The translations under genes were made by a program, and so were the position numbers. Of a stretch of DNA of 26,275 nt, positions 6,010-14,593 are shown piece by piece. Every line of letters starts with the position of its first letter. The first letter of the stretch is position 1. Location of the stretch: the NCBI GenBank assembly GCA_036823295.1, contig DAISGD010000045.1, positions 1 to 26,275 on the forward strand, given 5' to 3'. This DNA is from UBA4742 sp002403895 (GTDB lineage Bacteria > Actinomycetota > Acidimicrobiia > Acidimicrobiales > Acidimicrobilacustridaceae). The notes beneath the pieces were generated by a model. The model worked only from the letters and a program-made list of their open reading frames with translations, was not told where the DNA came from and made no database searches.

Positions 6010-7803
6010 ATCAACGAGACCACCGCCGTTTCCAGTCGCCGTGAGGGATGGAAGCTCGTGGGGAGCACCCTGCACCACCAATGGAAAGGGGTGGCCTTCG
6101 GCGTCCTGGTCGGCCTGGCGTGGACGGTGGCTCGTGTCAGCGTCCCGGCGTTGGTCGGCGGGGCCATCAACCAGGCCATCGAGCCGGGCGACAAGTCCGC
6201 CCTGGTGCGCTGGACCGTGGCCATCGCCGCGGCCGCGGCGATGGCCGGCCTGTTCACCGGCCTCCGTCGCTATTGGGCTTTCAAGGTGTCGCGCCGGACC
6301 GAGACCGAGTTGCGCGACCGGTTCTTCGCTCATCTCCAACGCCTGCCCTTCGCCTACCACGACCAGGTGCAGACCGGCGACCTGATGAGCCGGGCCAACA
6401 CCGACCTGCAACAGATCCAGTTCTTCGTGGTGATGATCCCGCTCACCATCTCCAACTTCGTCACCGTCGTCGCCGTGACCGTGATCCTGTTCACCATCGA
6501 CCCTTGGCTCACCGTCCTGGCGCTGGGCTCGCTGCCGTTCGTGAACGTGCTGGCCAAACGGTTCAGCACCCGCCTGCATCCCCAGGTCATGACCATTCAG
6601 CAGGAATCGGCCCAGCTGGCCTCCGTGGTGGAAGAGACCGTGAGTGGGGTGCGGGTGGTCAAGGGTTTCGGGTCCCAGCGGGTGCAAGCCAGCCGGCTGC
6701 GGGCCGAGGCCGACGACGTGTACAACGCGTCCATGGCCGCAGCTCGGGTCCGGGCCCGTTACCTCCCCGCGTTGGAACTGCTCCCCAACATCGGGCTCAT
6801 CCTCGTGCTGTTCTACGGCGGCCACCAGGTGATCGACGGCTCGTTGAGTCTCGGCGCCCTGGTGGCGTTCAACGTCTACATCGCGTTGTTGATCTGGCCC
6901 TTGCGCATGTTGGGCCAGATCGTGGCCGGTGGCCAGCGAGCCATCGCCTCGGCCCAGCGCGTGCAAGCGGTGCTGGCCACCGACCCGACGATCGTGGACC
7001 GTCCCGGAGCGCTCCCGCTGCCCGACGTCCGTCCTCCGGGTGCGGTGCGCTTCGACAATGTTCGCTTCGGCTACCAGGCCGGCCGGAACGTGCCGGTGCT
7101 CGACGGCTTGGACCTCACCATCGCCCCCGGCGAGTCGGTGGCGCTGGTCGGCGCCACGGGGACCGGCAAGTCGACCATCGCCCGGCTGTTGCCCCGCTTC
7201 TACGACGTGGATGGAGGCGCGGTGCTGCTCGACGGGGTGGACGTGCGCGACCTCAGCCTCCGGGAGTTGCGCCGGGGCATCGGGTTGGTGTTCGAGGAGA
7301 CGTTCCTGTTCAGCGACACCATCGCCAACAACATCGCCTTCGCCGACCTCGACGCCGACGACGAGGACATCCATCGGGCGGCTCGACTGGCCGGGGCCCA
7401 CGAGTTCATCGAGCAGCTCCCCGAGGGGTACCGCACCGAGATCGGCGAGCGGGGCTTCTCCCTGTCCGGAGGGCAGCGCCAGCGCATCGCCATCGCGCGG
7501 GCCATCCTGGCCGATCCTCGGGTGTTGATCCTCGACGACGCCACGTCGGCGGTCGACCCCACCAAGGAACACGAGATCCGCGACGCACTCGGTGAGGTCA
7601 TGCGGGACCGCACCACCATCGTCATCGCCCACCGCCCCGCCGCCATCGCCCTGGCCGACCGGGTGGTGCTGCTCGACGGGGGACGGATCGTGGCCGAAGG
7701 CACCCACGCCACGCTGCTCGCCACCAACGATGCATATCGGGAGGTCCTGGCCGCCGCCGAGCGTCATGACCACGAAACGGAGGCCGTCGCCGATGTGGGC
7801 TGA
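6010..7803 (+). CDS. ABC exporter half-transporter, subunit 1 (degenerate site)
   Basis: An ABC half-transporter of 581 residues if it starts at GTG 6058, or 597 if it starts at ATC 6010. An N-terminal six-helix exporter domain is followed by a nucleotide-binding domain. Numbered from GTG 6058: Walker A GATGTGKST near 364, signature LSGGQRQR near 468, Walker B ILDDATSAVD near 491 and H-loop AHRP near 523. The residue after the Walker B Asp is Asp, not the catalytic Glu, and the Q-loop reads VFEET. Both are typical of the non-catalytic partner in heterodimeric exporters such as the mycobacterial Rv1272c/Rv1273c type. I extend to ATC 6010 because AAGGAG (5997-6002) is ideally spaced for it and SRREGWKLVG looks like the family's N-terminus. 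An in-frame stop at 5977 bars anything longer. Substrate unknown; lipid or drug export is usual. Confidence 0.85.
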   Translation: MNETTAVSSRREGWKLVGSTLHHQWKGVAFGVLVGLAWTVARVSVPALVGGAINQAIEPGDKSALVRWTVAIAAAAAMAGLFTGLRRYWAFKVSRRTETELRDRFFAHLQRLPFAYHDQVQTGDLMSRANTDLQQIQFFVVMIPLTISNFVTVVAVTVILFTIDPWLTVLALGSLPFVNVLAKRFSTRLHPQVMTIQQESAQLASVVEETVSGVRVVKGFGSQRVQASRLRAEADDVYNASMAAARVRARYLPALELLPNIGLILVLFYGGHQVIDGSLSLGALVAFNVYIALLIWPLRMLGQIVAGGQRAIASAQRVQAVLATDPTIVDRPGALPLPDVRPPGAVRFDNVRFGYQAGRNVPVLDGLDLTIAPGESVALVGATGTGKSTIARLLPRFYDVDGGAVLLDGVDVRDLSLRELRRGIGLVFEETFLFSDTIANNIAFADLDADDEDIHRAARLAGAHEFIEQLPEGYRTEIGERGFSLSGGQRQRIAIARAILADPRVLILDDATSAVDPTKEHEIRDALGEVMRDRTTIVIAHRPAAIALADRVVLLDGGRIVAEGTHATLLATNDAYREVLAAAERHDHETEAVADVG

Positions 7804-9586
7804 GGCGGGCGTCGCCCAGGAGGATGCCCTCGATCGGGAGCAGGCCCGCTGGGTCATGCGCCGCGCCGCGTCCATGCTGCGGCCCTACCGGCGCCAGGTC
7901 GTCCTCGCGGCAGTCCTCATGACGCTGTCCACCGCGGCCCTGCTGGCCGGGCCGTTCTACGTGCGGTACGGCATCGACCATGGCATCTCGGCCGGCGATA
8001 CCGGCGCGCTCAACGTGGCCGTTTTCGCCTACGTCATCACCGCCGGGCTCAACTACTTCGTCTACCGCGCCGTGCTGGTCGTCGTGTCCAAGGTGGGCGA
8101 GGGCTTCCTGCGCGATCTGCGCGTCCGGGTGTTCGACCACCTCCAGCGCCTGTCGATGCCGTTCTATGACCGGGAGAAGGCGGGCGTCTTGGTATCACGC
8201 ATGACCTCGGACGTGGACTCGCTGGCCGAGCTGGTGCAGATGGGACTGGTCATGTTGGCCGTCAACATGCTGCTCCTCGTGCTCTCGCTGATCGTCCTGG
8301 CCATCGTGTCGTGGCAGCTCATGTTGGTCTGCCTCATCGTCCTGCCCTTCGTGGTGGCGGCCAGCATCCGCTTCCAGCGGGAGTCGAACCGTGCCTACCT
8401 CACCATCCGGGACCGGATCGGCCACACCTTGTCGCGCCTGCAGGAAGGGATCTCCGGCGTACGGGTCATCCAGGCCTACGGGCGCCAGGACGTCGAGGTC
8501 GAGCGGTTCGTGGCCCAGAGCGGCGACCTCTACGACGCGCACATGCGGTCGGTCCGGGCTCAGGCCTGGTACCTGCCGGTCGTCGAGTTCGCCGGATTGG
8601 GCACGACTGCACTGGTGATCGGCGTCGGGGGCAGCCTCGTCATCTCCGACGTCATCACCATCGGCACCGTGGCCTTCTTCGTGCTCACCCTGGGCAATCT
8701 GTTCGAGCCAATCCAACAGCTCAGCCAGTTGTTCAACACCGTTCAGTCGGCTGGCGCCGGCCTCAAGAAGCTGTTCGAATTGCTGGACACGCCTGTCGAT
8801 GTGGCCGAGCGGCCCGGCGCCCTCGACCTGCCCGAAGAGGGGCCCATCGAGGTCGATCACGTGTCGTTCTCCTACACGGGAACTGTGGCGGTGCTGCAGG
8901 ACGTGACCCTCACCATTGAAGCGGGGGAGCGGCTGGCCCTGGTCGGCCCCACCGGCGCGGGCAAGTCGACGCTGGCCAAGATCGTCGCCCGGTTGTACGA
9001 CCCGACTGAGGGTTCCGTGCGCTTCGCCGGAGTGGACCTTCGCAACGCCACCCAGCGCTCGCTCCGCCAGCGCATCGTCGTCGTCCCCCAGGAGGGCTTC
9101 CTGTTCAACGGCACGATCCGCGACAACGTGCGTATTGCCCGGGGGGACGCCACCGACGACGAGATTGACGACGCCTTGCGCGCCGTGGGCATCTTCGAGC
9201 GTTTCGACTCGCTGCCCGACGGATTGGGGACCGAGGTCCGCGAGCGAGGCTCGCGGCTCTCGGCCGGGGAGAAGCAGCTGGTGTCGCTGGCCCGTGCCGC
9301 ACTGGTCGACCCCGCACTCCTGGTCCTGGACGAAGCCACCTCCAGCCTCGACCCGGGCACGGAGCTCCTCGTCGAAGCGGCGATGGACCGGTTGATGGAG
9401 GGGCGCACCGTCGTCGTCATTGCCCACCGGCTGTCGACCGCCGAGCGGGCCGATCGCGTCGGGGTGGTGGCCGACGGTCGGCTGGTGGAGCTGGGCAGCC
9501 ACGCCGAACTGCTGGCCGACGAGCGCCACTACGCCGCCCTGTTTGCCACCTGGGTCGGCGGGCTGGGCCACCCGGTCAGACCTTGA
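7793..9586 (+). CDS. ABC exporter half-transporter, subunit 2 (catalytic Glu present)
   Basis: 597 residues from ATG 7793, overlapping the end of subunit 1 by 11 bases. The order is the same as in subunit 1: six transmembrane helices in about 40-320, then a nucleotide-binding domain with Walker A GPTGAGKST near 384, signature LSAGEKQL near 488, Walker B LVLDEATSSLD near 510 and H-loop AHRL near 543. The Walker B has the catalytic Glu, but the signature is LSAGE rather than LSGGQ. Its weak signature would face the Asp-bearing Walker B of subunit 1. The pair therefore has one consensus and one degenerate ATP site, as expected for a heterodimer. The frame is open further upstream, but that part lies inside subunit 1. 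Confidence 0.87.
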   Translation: MWAEAGVAQEDALDREQARWVMRRAASMLRPYRRQVVLAAVLMTLSTAALLAGPFYVRYGIDHGISAGDTGALNVAVFAYVITAGLNYFVYRAVLVVVSKVGEGFLRDLRVRVFDHLQRLSMPFYDREKAGVLVSRMTSDVDSLAELVQMGLVMLAVNMLLLVLSLIVLAIVSWQLMLVCLIVLPFVVAASIRFQRESNRAYLTIRDRIGHTLSRLQEGISGVRVIQAYGRQDVEVERFVAQSGDLYDAHMRSVRAQAWYLPVVEFAGLGTTALVIGVGGSLVISDVITIGTVAFFVLTLGNLFEPIQQLSQLFNTVQSAGAGLKKLFELLDTPVDVAERPGALDLPEEGPIEVDHVSFSYTGTVAVLQDVTLTIEAGERLALVGPTGAGKSTLAKIVARLYDPTEGSVRFAGVDLRNATQRSLRQRIVVVPQEGFLFNGTIRDNVRIARGDATDDEIDDALRAVGIFERFDSLPDGLGTEVRERGSRLSAGEKQLVSLARAALVDPALLVLDEATSSLDPGTELLVEAAMDRLMEGRTVVVIAHRLSTAERADRVGVVADGRLVELGSHAELLADERHYAALFATWVGGLGHPVRP

Positions 9587-12500
9587 AGCCGGTCTCGATC
9601 ATGGCGGTGATGACGTCGGGCGTGTCGGGCCGGGAGAAGTAGAAGCCCTGGGCCAGGCGGCAGCCCAGGCTCTGGAGCCGTTCCACCTGGTCGGCCGTCT
9701 CCACGCCCTCGGCGATGGCCTCCAGCTCCAGCGTGTCGGCCAGGTTCACGATGGCCGCCACGATGGTCGAGTCCTCGGGATCGGGCCCCAGGCCGGCAAC
9801 GAAGGACTGGTCCACTTTCAACACGTCGACCGGGAAGCGGCGCAGGTAGCTGAGCGACGAGTACCCGGTGCCGAAGTCGTCGATGGCCAGGGTCACGCCG
9901 ATGGCCTTGAGCTCCCAAAGCGTGTCGATGACGGCGGAGGCGTCCTCCATGAGCACGCTCTCGGTGATCTCCAGGCACAGTCGGCTGGGGGTGAGGCCCG
10001 ATCCTTCGAGCACGCCCTGCACCAGGACCGGGAGGTTGGACGTCGTGAACTGGCGGGCCGAGAGATTCACGTGCACCCGAGGGGCATCGGCACCGAAGCG
10101 TTGCTCCCAGCGCCGGCCGTGCTCGCAGGCCGTGCTCAGGACCCGCAACCCGAGACCGACGATGAGGCCCGTCTCCTCGGCCAGGCTGATGAACTCATGG
10201 GGGGAGAGTTCGCCCCGCTCAGGATGCTCCCACCGGGCCAGGGCCTCTACGCAGGTGACGCGGCCGGTGATGAGATCAACGCACGGCTGGAAGCGAACAG
10301 CGATTTCGCCCGCCTCGATCCCGGAGGCCAGTTGCTCGGACAGCTCCAGGCGATGGGCCGTGCGACGGCGCATGGACTCGTCGTAGATCTCGAGCCGGTT
10401 GCGCCCGAGATCCTTGGCCCGGTACATGGCGGCGTCGGCGTCGCGTAGGAGGGCCTCGGGATGGGCTTCGCCCCCCACCGACAGGGCGATGCCGATGCTG
10501 GCGCTCACCGGCATCTCTACGTCACCGAGCACGAACGGTCGAGCCTCGATGGCGGCAGCCACCCGGTGGGCCACCGCGGTGGCGTGGGTCTCGTCGTCGA
10601 CGTCGTCGCACAGGATGACGAACTCGTCCCCACCGAGTCGGGCCACGGTGTCCGACGGGCGAACCACCCGGGAGATGCGCCGTGCCGCTTGGGCCAACAA
10701 CTCGTCGCCGGCATCGTGACCCTGGGTGTCGTTGACCTGTTTGAAGCGGTCGAGGTCGAGGTACAACAACGCCACCAACCGGTTGTCACGTTGGGCCCGG
10801 GCCAGGGCCAGCTCCAGGTGGTCGAGCAGGAGCACCCGGTTGGGCAGGCCGGTGAGCGAGTCATGGGTTGCTTGGTGGGCCAGGTCCTTTTCCAGGCGGC
10901 GGCGTTCGGTCACGTCGCGCCCGACCGTGGAGATCTGGTGGAGCGTCCCGTCCGACAGCAGCATGGGCACGATCGACTGCCAGGCCTCGATCTCCATCCC
11001 GTCGCCGGTGAGCATGGTGAGCTCGCCCGTCCAGGTCTCGCCCCGCAACAAGGTGGGCAGGATCTGCGTTCGGTAGAGCTCGGCGGCGGCGGAGTTGTAC
11101 AGATCGAAGCCGTTGACCGAGCCCACCTCCACGTCTATCAGGCCGAACACCTGGCGGGCGGCGGCGTTGAGGTAGACGAGGCGCTGGCTCTTGGCGTCGG
11201 TGATGCCCACCAGGTCGCTGGTCGATTCGATGATGCCGGCCAGGCGGGCGTTCTGCTCCTGGGCCGCCACCAGGGCGGTCACGTCCTCCACCGAGCCGAT
11301 GATGCCGGTGATCCGACCGTCCTCGTCTCGCGTCGCCGCGCCCCGGTTGCTCAGCCACCGCAGCGACCCGTCGGGGGTCACGATCCGGTACTGGTCGTGG
11401 TAGCTCACGCCCTCGGTGAGCACGCGGCGCAGGCCAGACACGACCCGGCCGGTGTCGTCGGGGTGGACCGGCTCCAGGGCCTCTTCATAGGTGGTGGGGT
11501 GGTCGCTCGAGCCGGTGATCACAGCCCACTGCGGGTTCACGTATACGACCCGGCCTTCGGTGTCGGCCTGGTATACGGCCACAGGGATCGACTCGGTCAG
11601 GGTGCGGAACCGGTCCTCGCTGTCACGCAGGGCATCGGCTGCTTCCTTGCGCTCGGTGATCTCGTTGAACGACAACACGCCGGCGTAGGGTCGGGTCTCG
11701 CCTTCGTGGAACAGGGGAATGGCATTGAGCAGGCACCAGTGCACCCTTCCGGCTCCATCCTGGAACCCGCGGATGACCTCGTGCTGGGGGAGACCGTCGA
11801 TGAGGGTCACGTAGGCCGAGCGTTCTTCCATCGGGACCTCGTGTCCGTCGGCGTCGAGCACGGCCACCGACGCCAGCCGGTCCACCGGGCCGACCAGTTC
11901 GTCGCGGGGGATGTCGAGGATCCGAGAGGCGCTGTCGTTGGCCAGCAGCACCTCGTCGCGGGTGTAGATGATCAGCCCTTCGTGCAGCGACTTGATGACG
12001 GCGTTGGCCCGTTCCTCGCTGTCGCGTAGCCGTGCCTCGGCTTCCTTGCGTTCGCTGATGCCGATGGTGAGGGCATGGAAGTGGAGCGGCTCGCCGCTGG
12101 GTGAGCGCTCGATGGTGATGTTGTTGTCCACCCAAACTTCGTGACCATCGCGATGCAGGAGCCGATGTTCGAACTGGATCGACGAGGCGTTGCCCTCGAT
12201 GAGGCTCCTGAGGCGGTTCCCGACGAGGGATTGATCCTGGGGGACCAGGAAATCGCGGGCCGAGGCACCGAGCAGCTCCTCGGGCTCGTAGCCGAGCAGT
12301 GCCGCCCCGGAGCGGTTGATCTCCACCAGGGTCCCGTCGAGCGTGTAGACGACTTGGCCGACGGGGGCGAAGGCCATCAGGTTGCGATAGCGCTCCTCGC
12401 TCAGCCGGCGGGCCCCAGTGGCCTCGAGATAGGCGGTGATGTCGAGGACGGTCCCGACGTCACCCATGAACGTGCCGTCGTTGGCCAGGACGGGCGAGGT

Positions 12501-12830
12501 TTGGATCTGGACGGTCACCACCGTCCCGTCCGGCCGCAGGATCCGTCCCTGCGACGCAAAGGCGCTGAGGCTGCGGCTCGCCTCGAGGTACCCCTCGACG
12601 ACGCGGGCGCGATCGTCGGGGTGGACGGCGTCGCTCGACACTTGGACGGGGAGGGGGAGCGGGGCGGTCACCCCGGTGATCTGGCGCCACCGCTGGTTGA
12701 CGAACACGATCATGCCGTGGGCGTCGGTGTGCACGATGCCCAGAGGCGCCAATTCCGCCATCTGGCGCAGCGGGTCACCATCCGCGCCGGATCCCGTCGT
12801 GACGGGTGGGCGCGAGTCCGGTTCCCTCAT
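9576..12830 (-). CDS. PAS-GGDEF-EAL cyclic-di-GMP turnover protein
   Basis: 1084 residues from ATG 12830, chosen for the GGGAGG ribosome-binding site 6 bases upstream; the frame stays open to 13013. Five PAS modules are visible, starting near residues 20, 140, 267, 398 and 522, several ending in PAC-type (D-I/V-T-x-x) linkers. Then comes a GGDEF domain (about 645-810) with RLGGDEF and an I-site RPSD five residues before it, and an EAL domain (about 825-1075) with EALARWEHP, EITESVLM, DDFGTGYSSL and KVDQSFV. All hallmark residues of both enzymes are intact. It could make and degrade cyclic di-GMP in response to PAS ligands. No transmembrane segment is apparent, so it is probably cytosolic. Its stop overlaps the end of the ABC gene by 11 bases (convergent). 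Confidence 0.93.
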   Translation of the reverse strand: MREPDSRPPVTTGSGADGDPLRQMAELAPLGIVHTDAHGMIVFVNQRWRQITGVTAPLPLPVQVSSDAVHPDDRARVVEGYLEASRSLSAFASQGRILRPDGTVVTVQIQTSPVLANDGTFMGDVGTVLDITAYLEATGARRLSEERYRNLMAFAPVGQVVYTLDGTLVEINRSGAALLGYEPEELLGASARDFLVPQDQSLVGNRLRSLIEGNASSIQFEHRLLHRDGHEVWVDNNITIERSPSGEPLHFHALTIGISERKEAEARLRDSEERANAVIKSLHEGLIIYTRDEVLLANDSASRILDIPRDELVGPVDRLASVAVLDADGHEVPMEERSAYVTLIDGLPQHEVIRGFQDGAGRVHWCLLNAIPLFHEGETRPYAGVLSFNEITERKEAADALRDSEDRFRTLTESIPVAVYQADTEGRVVYVNPQWAVITGSSDHPTTYEEALEPVHPDDTGRVVSGLRRVLTEGVSYHDQYRIVTPDGSLRWLSNRGAATRDEDGRITGIIGSVEDVTALVAAQEQNARLAGIIESTSDLVGITDAKSQRLVYLNAAARQVFGLIDVEVGSVNGFDLYNSAAAELYRTQILPTLLRGETWTGELTMLTGDGMEIEAWQSIVPMLLSDGTLHQISTVGRDVTERRRLEKDLAHQATHDSLTGLPNRVLLLDHLELALARAQRDNRLVALLYLDLDRFKQVNDTQGHDAGDELLAQAARRISRVVRPSDTVARLGGDEFVILCDDVDDETHATAVAHRVAAAIEARPFVLGDVEMPVSASIGIALSVGGEAHPEALLRDADAAMYRAKDLGRNRLEIYDESMRRRTAHRLELSEQLASGIEAGEIAVRFQPCVDLITGRVTCVEALARWEHPERGELSPHEFISLAEETGLIVGLGLRVLSTACEHGRRWEQRFGADAPRVHVNLSARQFTTSNLPVLVQGVLEGSGLTPSRLCLEITESVLMEDASAVIDTLWELKAIGVTLAIDDFGTGYSSLSYLRRFPVDVLKVDQSFVAGLGPDPEDSTIVAAIVNLADTLELEAIAEGVETADQVERLQSLGCRLAQGFYFSRPDTPDVITAMIETGFKV

Positions 12831-12861
12831 GGCGTGCCTCCCATCGGCAGAACGCGTCTGG

Positions 12862-12867
12862 ATTGTA
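12862..12867 (-). promoter_or_regulatory. -10 box for the GGDEF/EAL gene
   Basis: The minus strand reads TACAAT, about 32 bases before the ATG. This would give a short leader carrying the GGGAGG ribosome-binding site. I could not identify a convincing -35. Confidence 0.4.
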
Positions 12868-12988
12868 GAAGCAGCCGGCCGGAGGAGGCGGGCCGGAAAG
12901 GCCGGTCTCGAGGACCACTTACCGGCTTCAGGGCGGGGATCGCGCGGAAATCCTGCCCCGATATGGGTGGGTCCGGGGCAGTATTTGT

Positions 12989-12994
12989 TACTAT
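12989..12994 (+). promoter_or_regulatory. Extended -10 promoter of the sufB operon
   Basis: TGT-TACTAT is an extended -10 (TGn plus hexamer) followed about 40 bases later by sufB, with a GGGAG site at 13022-13026. The hexamer overlaps ACTAT-N5-GTAG (12990-13002), which recurs upstream of sufC2, so it may be a shared operator. Confidence 0.5.
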
Positions 12995-13033
12995 CTGGGT
13001 AGGAGAAATTCACCAGACCCCGGGAGCAGATGC

Positions 13034-14437
13034 ATGGCCTCCACCGACCTCGACCTCGATCTAGGCAAGTACAAGCTCGGATGGAGCGACGAAGAGGACT
13101 ACGTCTTCAAGCCCAGCAGGGGCTTGCGCGAGGACGTCATCCAGGAGATGTCCTGGATGAAGGGCGAGCCCAACTGGATGCGCAACTACCGGCTCAAGTC
13201 CTACGAGCACTTCCTCAAGCGTCCCATGCCCAACTGGGGTGGGGACATGTCGGAGATCTTCTTCGACGAGATCTTCTATTACATCAAGCCCACCGATCAT
13301 CAGGTCGACGCCTGGGACGAGCTCCCCGATTCGGTCAAGGAGACCTACGAGAAGCTCGGCATCCCCGAGGCCGAGCGCAAGTACCTGGCCGGCGTCACCG
13401 CGCAATACGAAAGTGAAGTCGTTTACCACAAGAATCGTGAGGATCTTGAGGCCCAGGGCGTCATCTTCACCGACATGGACACCGCCCTGCGGGAGCACCC
13501 CGAGATCGTGCGGGCCTACTTCGGCACGGTGATCCCCAAGAACGACAACAAGTTCGCTGCCCTCAACTCCGCGGTGTGGTCCGGGGGTTCGTTCATCTAC
13601 GTCCCGCCCGGCGTGAACGTGGAGATGCCTCTTCAGGCCTACTTCCGTATCAATGCCGAGAACATGGGCCAGTTCGAGCGCACGCTGATCATCGCCGACG
13701 AGGGCAGCCAGGTGCACTACATCGAAGGCTGCTCGGCCCCGGTGTACACGACCGACTCGCTGCACTCGGCCGTCGTCGAGATCGTGGTCAAGCCGAGTGC
13801 CCGGGTGACCTACACCACCATCCAGAACTGGTCGAACAACGTCTTCAACCTGGTGACCAAGCGGGCTCGGGTCGAGGCCGAGGGCCACATGGAATGGATC
13901 GACGGCAACATCGGTAGCCGCCTCACCATGAAGTACCCGTCCGTCTACATGGTCGGGCCCAAGGCCTCGGGCGCGGTGCTGTCGGTGGCCTACGCCGGCC
14001 CCGGCCAGCACCAGGACGCGGGGGCAAAGATGGTCCACGCCGCGCCGGAGACGACCTCCAAGATCGTGTCCAAGTCGATCTCCAAGGACGGCGGCCGCAC
14101 CAGTTACCGCGGTCTGGTCCGGGTCGAAGACGACGCCTACGGGTGCAAGAGCCACGTGCAGTGCGACGCCCTCATCCTCGACGACGAGAGCGTGTCGGAC
14201 ACCTTCCCCTACATGGAGGTCGGGGCTCGCGACGCCATCGTGGGTCACGAGGCCACCGTGTCCAAGGTGGCCGACGAGCAGCTCTTCTATCTGATGAGCC
14301 GGGGCCTTTCCGAAGAGCAGGCCATGGGCATGGTGGTAAATGGTTTCATCGAGCCGGTCACCCGGACGCTTCCGATGGAATACGCCGTCGAATGGAGTCG
14401 CCTCATCGAGCTGCAGATGGAGGGCTCGGTCGGCTGA
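13034..14437 (+). CDS. sufB: Fe-S cluster assembly scaffold SufB
   Basis: 467 residues, the normal SufB length, from ATG 13034 with GGGAG 7 bases upstream. SufB forms the SufBC2D scaffold on which SufS-derived sulfur is assembled with iron. The C-terminal beta-helix core reads HVQCDALILDDESVSDTFPY, with the conserved scaffold Cys, then VGHEATVSK and MSRGLSEEQAMGMVVNGFIEP, all family hallmarks. The N-terminal KPTDHQVDAWDELPDSVKETYEKLGIPEAERKYLAG region is also characteristic. It is the first gene of a plus-strand operon with sufD, a Rieske ferredoxin and sufC. Unlike many actinobacterial suf operons, no sufR lies in front; a cyclic-di-GMP gene diverges instead. Confidence 0.97.
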   Translation: MASTDLDLDLGKYKLGWSDEEDYVFKPSRGLREDVIQEMSWMKGEPNWMRNYRLKSYEHFLKRPMPNWGGDMSEIFFDEIFYYIKPTDHQVDAWDELPDSVKETYEKLGIPEAERKYLAGVTAQYESEVVYHKNREDLEAQGVIFTDMDTALREHPEIVRAYFGTVIPKNDNKFAALNSAVWSGGSFIYVPPGVNVEMPLQAYFRINAENMGQFERTLIIADEGSQVHYIEGCSAPVYTTDSLHSAVVEIVVKPSARVTYTTIQNWSNNVFNLVTKRARVEAEGHMEWIDGNIGSRLTMKYPSVYMVGPKASGAVLSVAYAGPGQHQDAGAKMVHAAPETTSKIVSKSISKDGGRTSYRGLVRVEDDAYGCKSHVQCDALILDDESVSDTFPYMEVGARDAIVGHEATVSKVADEQLFYLMSRGLSEEQAMGMVVNGFIEPVTRTLPMEYAVEWSRLIELQMEGSVG

Positions 14438-14470
14438 CGTCACGGCGTCTCCGTTCCGTAGCAGCACCAC

Positions 14471-14569
14471 GTGAACGCTGCCGGCCCCGAGATCCTGGCG
14501 GAGATCCAAGCCCAGCAGGGCGGTGGCGTCGGTGCCCGTATCAAGGGCTGGTTCCGCCGCAAACGCTGA
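14471..14569 (+). CDS. Possible 32-residue protein between sufB and sufD
   Basis: In the 156-base gap between sufB and sufD a GTG-started frame encodes a peptide with an acidic/polar helix (GPEILAEIQAQQ), a Gly hinge and a basic aromatic tail (KGWFRRKR). About four fifths of its third codon positions are G or C, like real genes here. A TAG just upstream (14459-14461) fixes the GTG as the only start. TAGCAG lies 6 bases before that GTG, an imperfect match to the leaderless -10 pattern, and I see no ribosome-binding site. I recognise no family. It could be a small membrane-associating protein or a chance frame. Confidence 0.4.
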   Translation: MNAAGPEILAEIQAQQGGGVGARIKGWFRRKR

Positions 14570-14593
14570 GCCCCCGACTGACGAAAAGCGACC

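Noticed and set aside
4156..7875. A minus-strand open frame of about 1239 codons spanning five plus- and minus-strand genes
   Set aside because: It is opposite to clearly recognised genes, has a composition rich in H, G, R, D and Q typical of high-GC antisense frames, and contains no domain. It is a by-product of third-position GC bias.
10461..12029. A plus-strand open frame of 522 codons antisense to the PAS/GGDEF/EAL gene
   Set aside because: The minus-strand gene has five PAS domains plus intact GGDEF and EAL motifs; the plus-strand translation has none.
12831..13013. A longer start for the PAS/GGDEF/EAL protein at 13013
   Set aside because: It would run through the sufB promoter and past a good GGGAGG ribosome site at ATG 12830; the extra 61 residues have no PAS-like sequence.
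13061..14509. A minus-strand open frame of 482 codons antisense to sufB
   Set aside because: It mirrors the codon bias of sufB, has no recognisable domain, and lacks a promoter or ribosome site.
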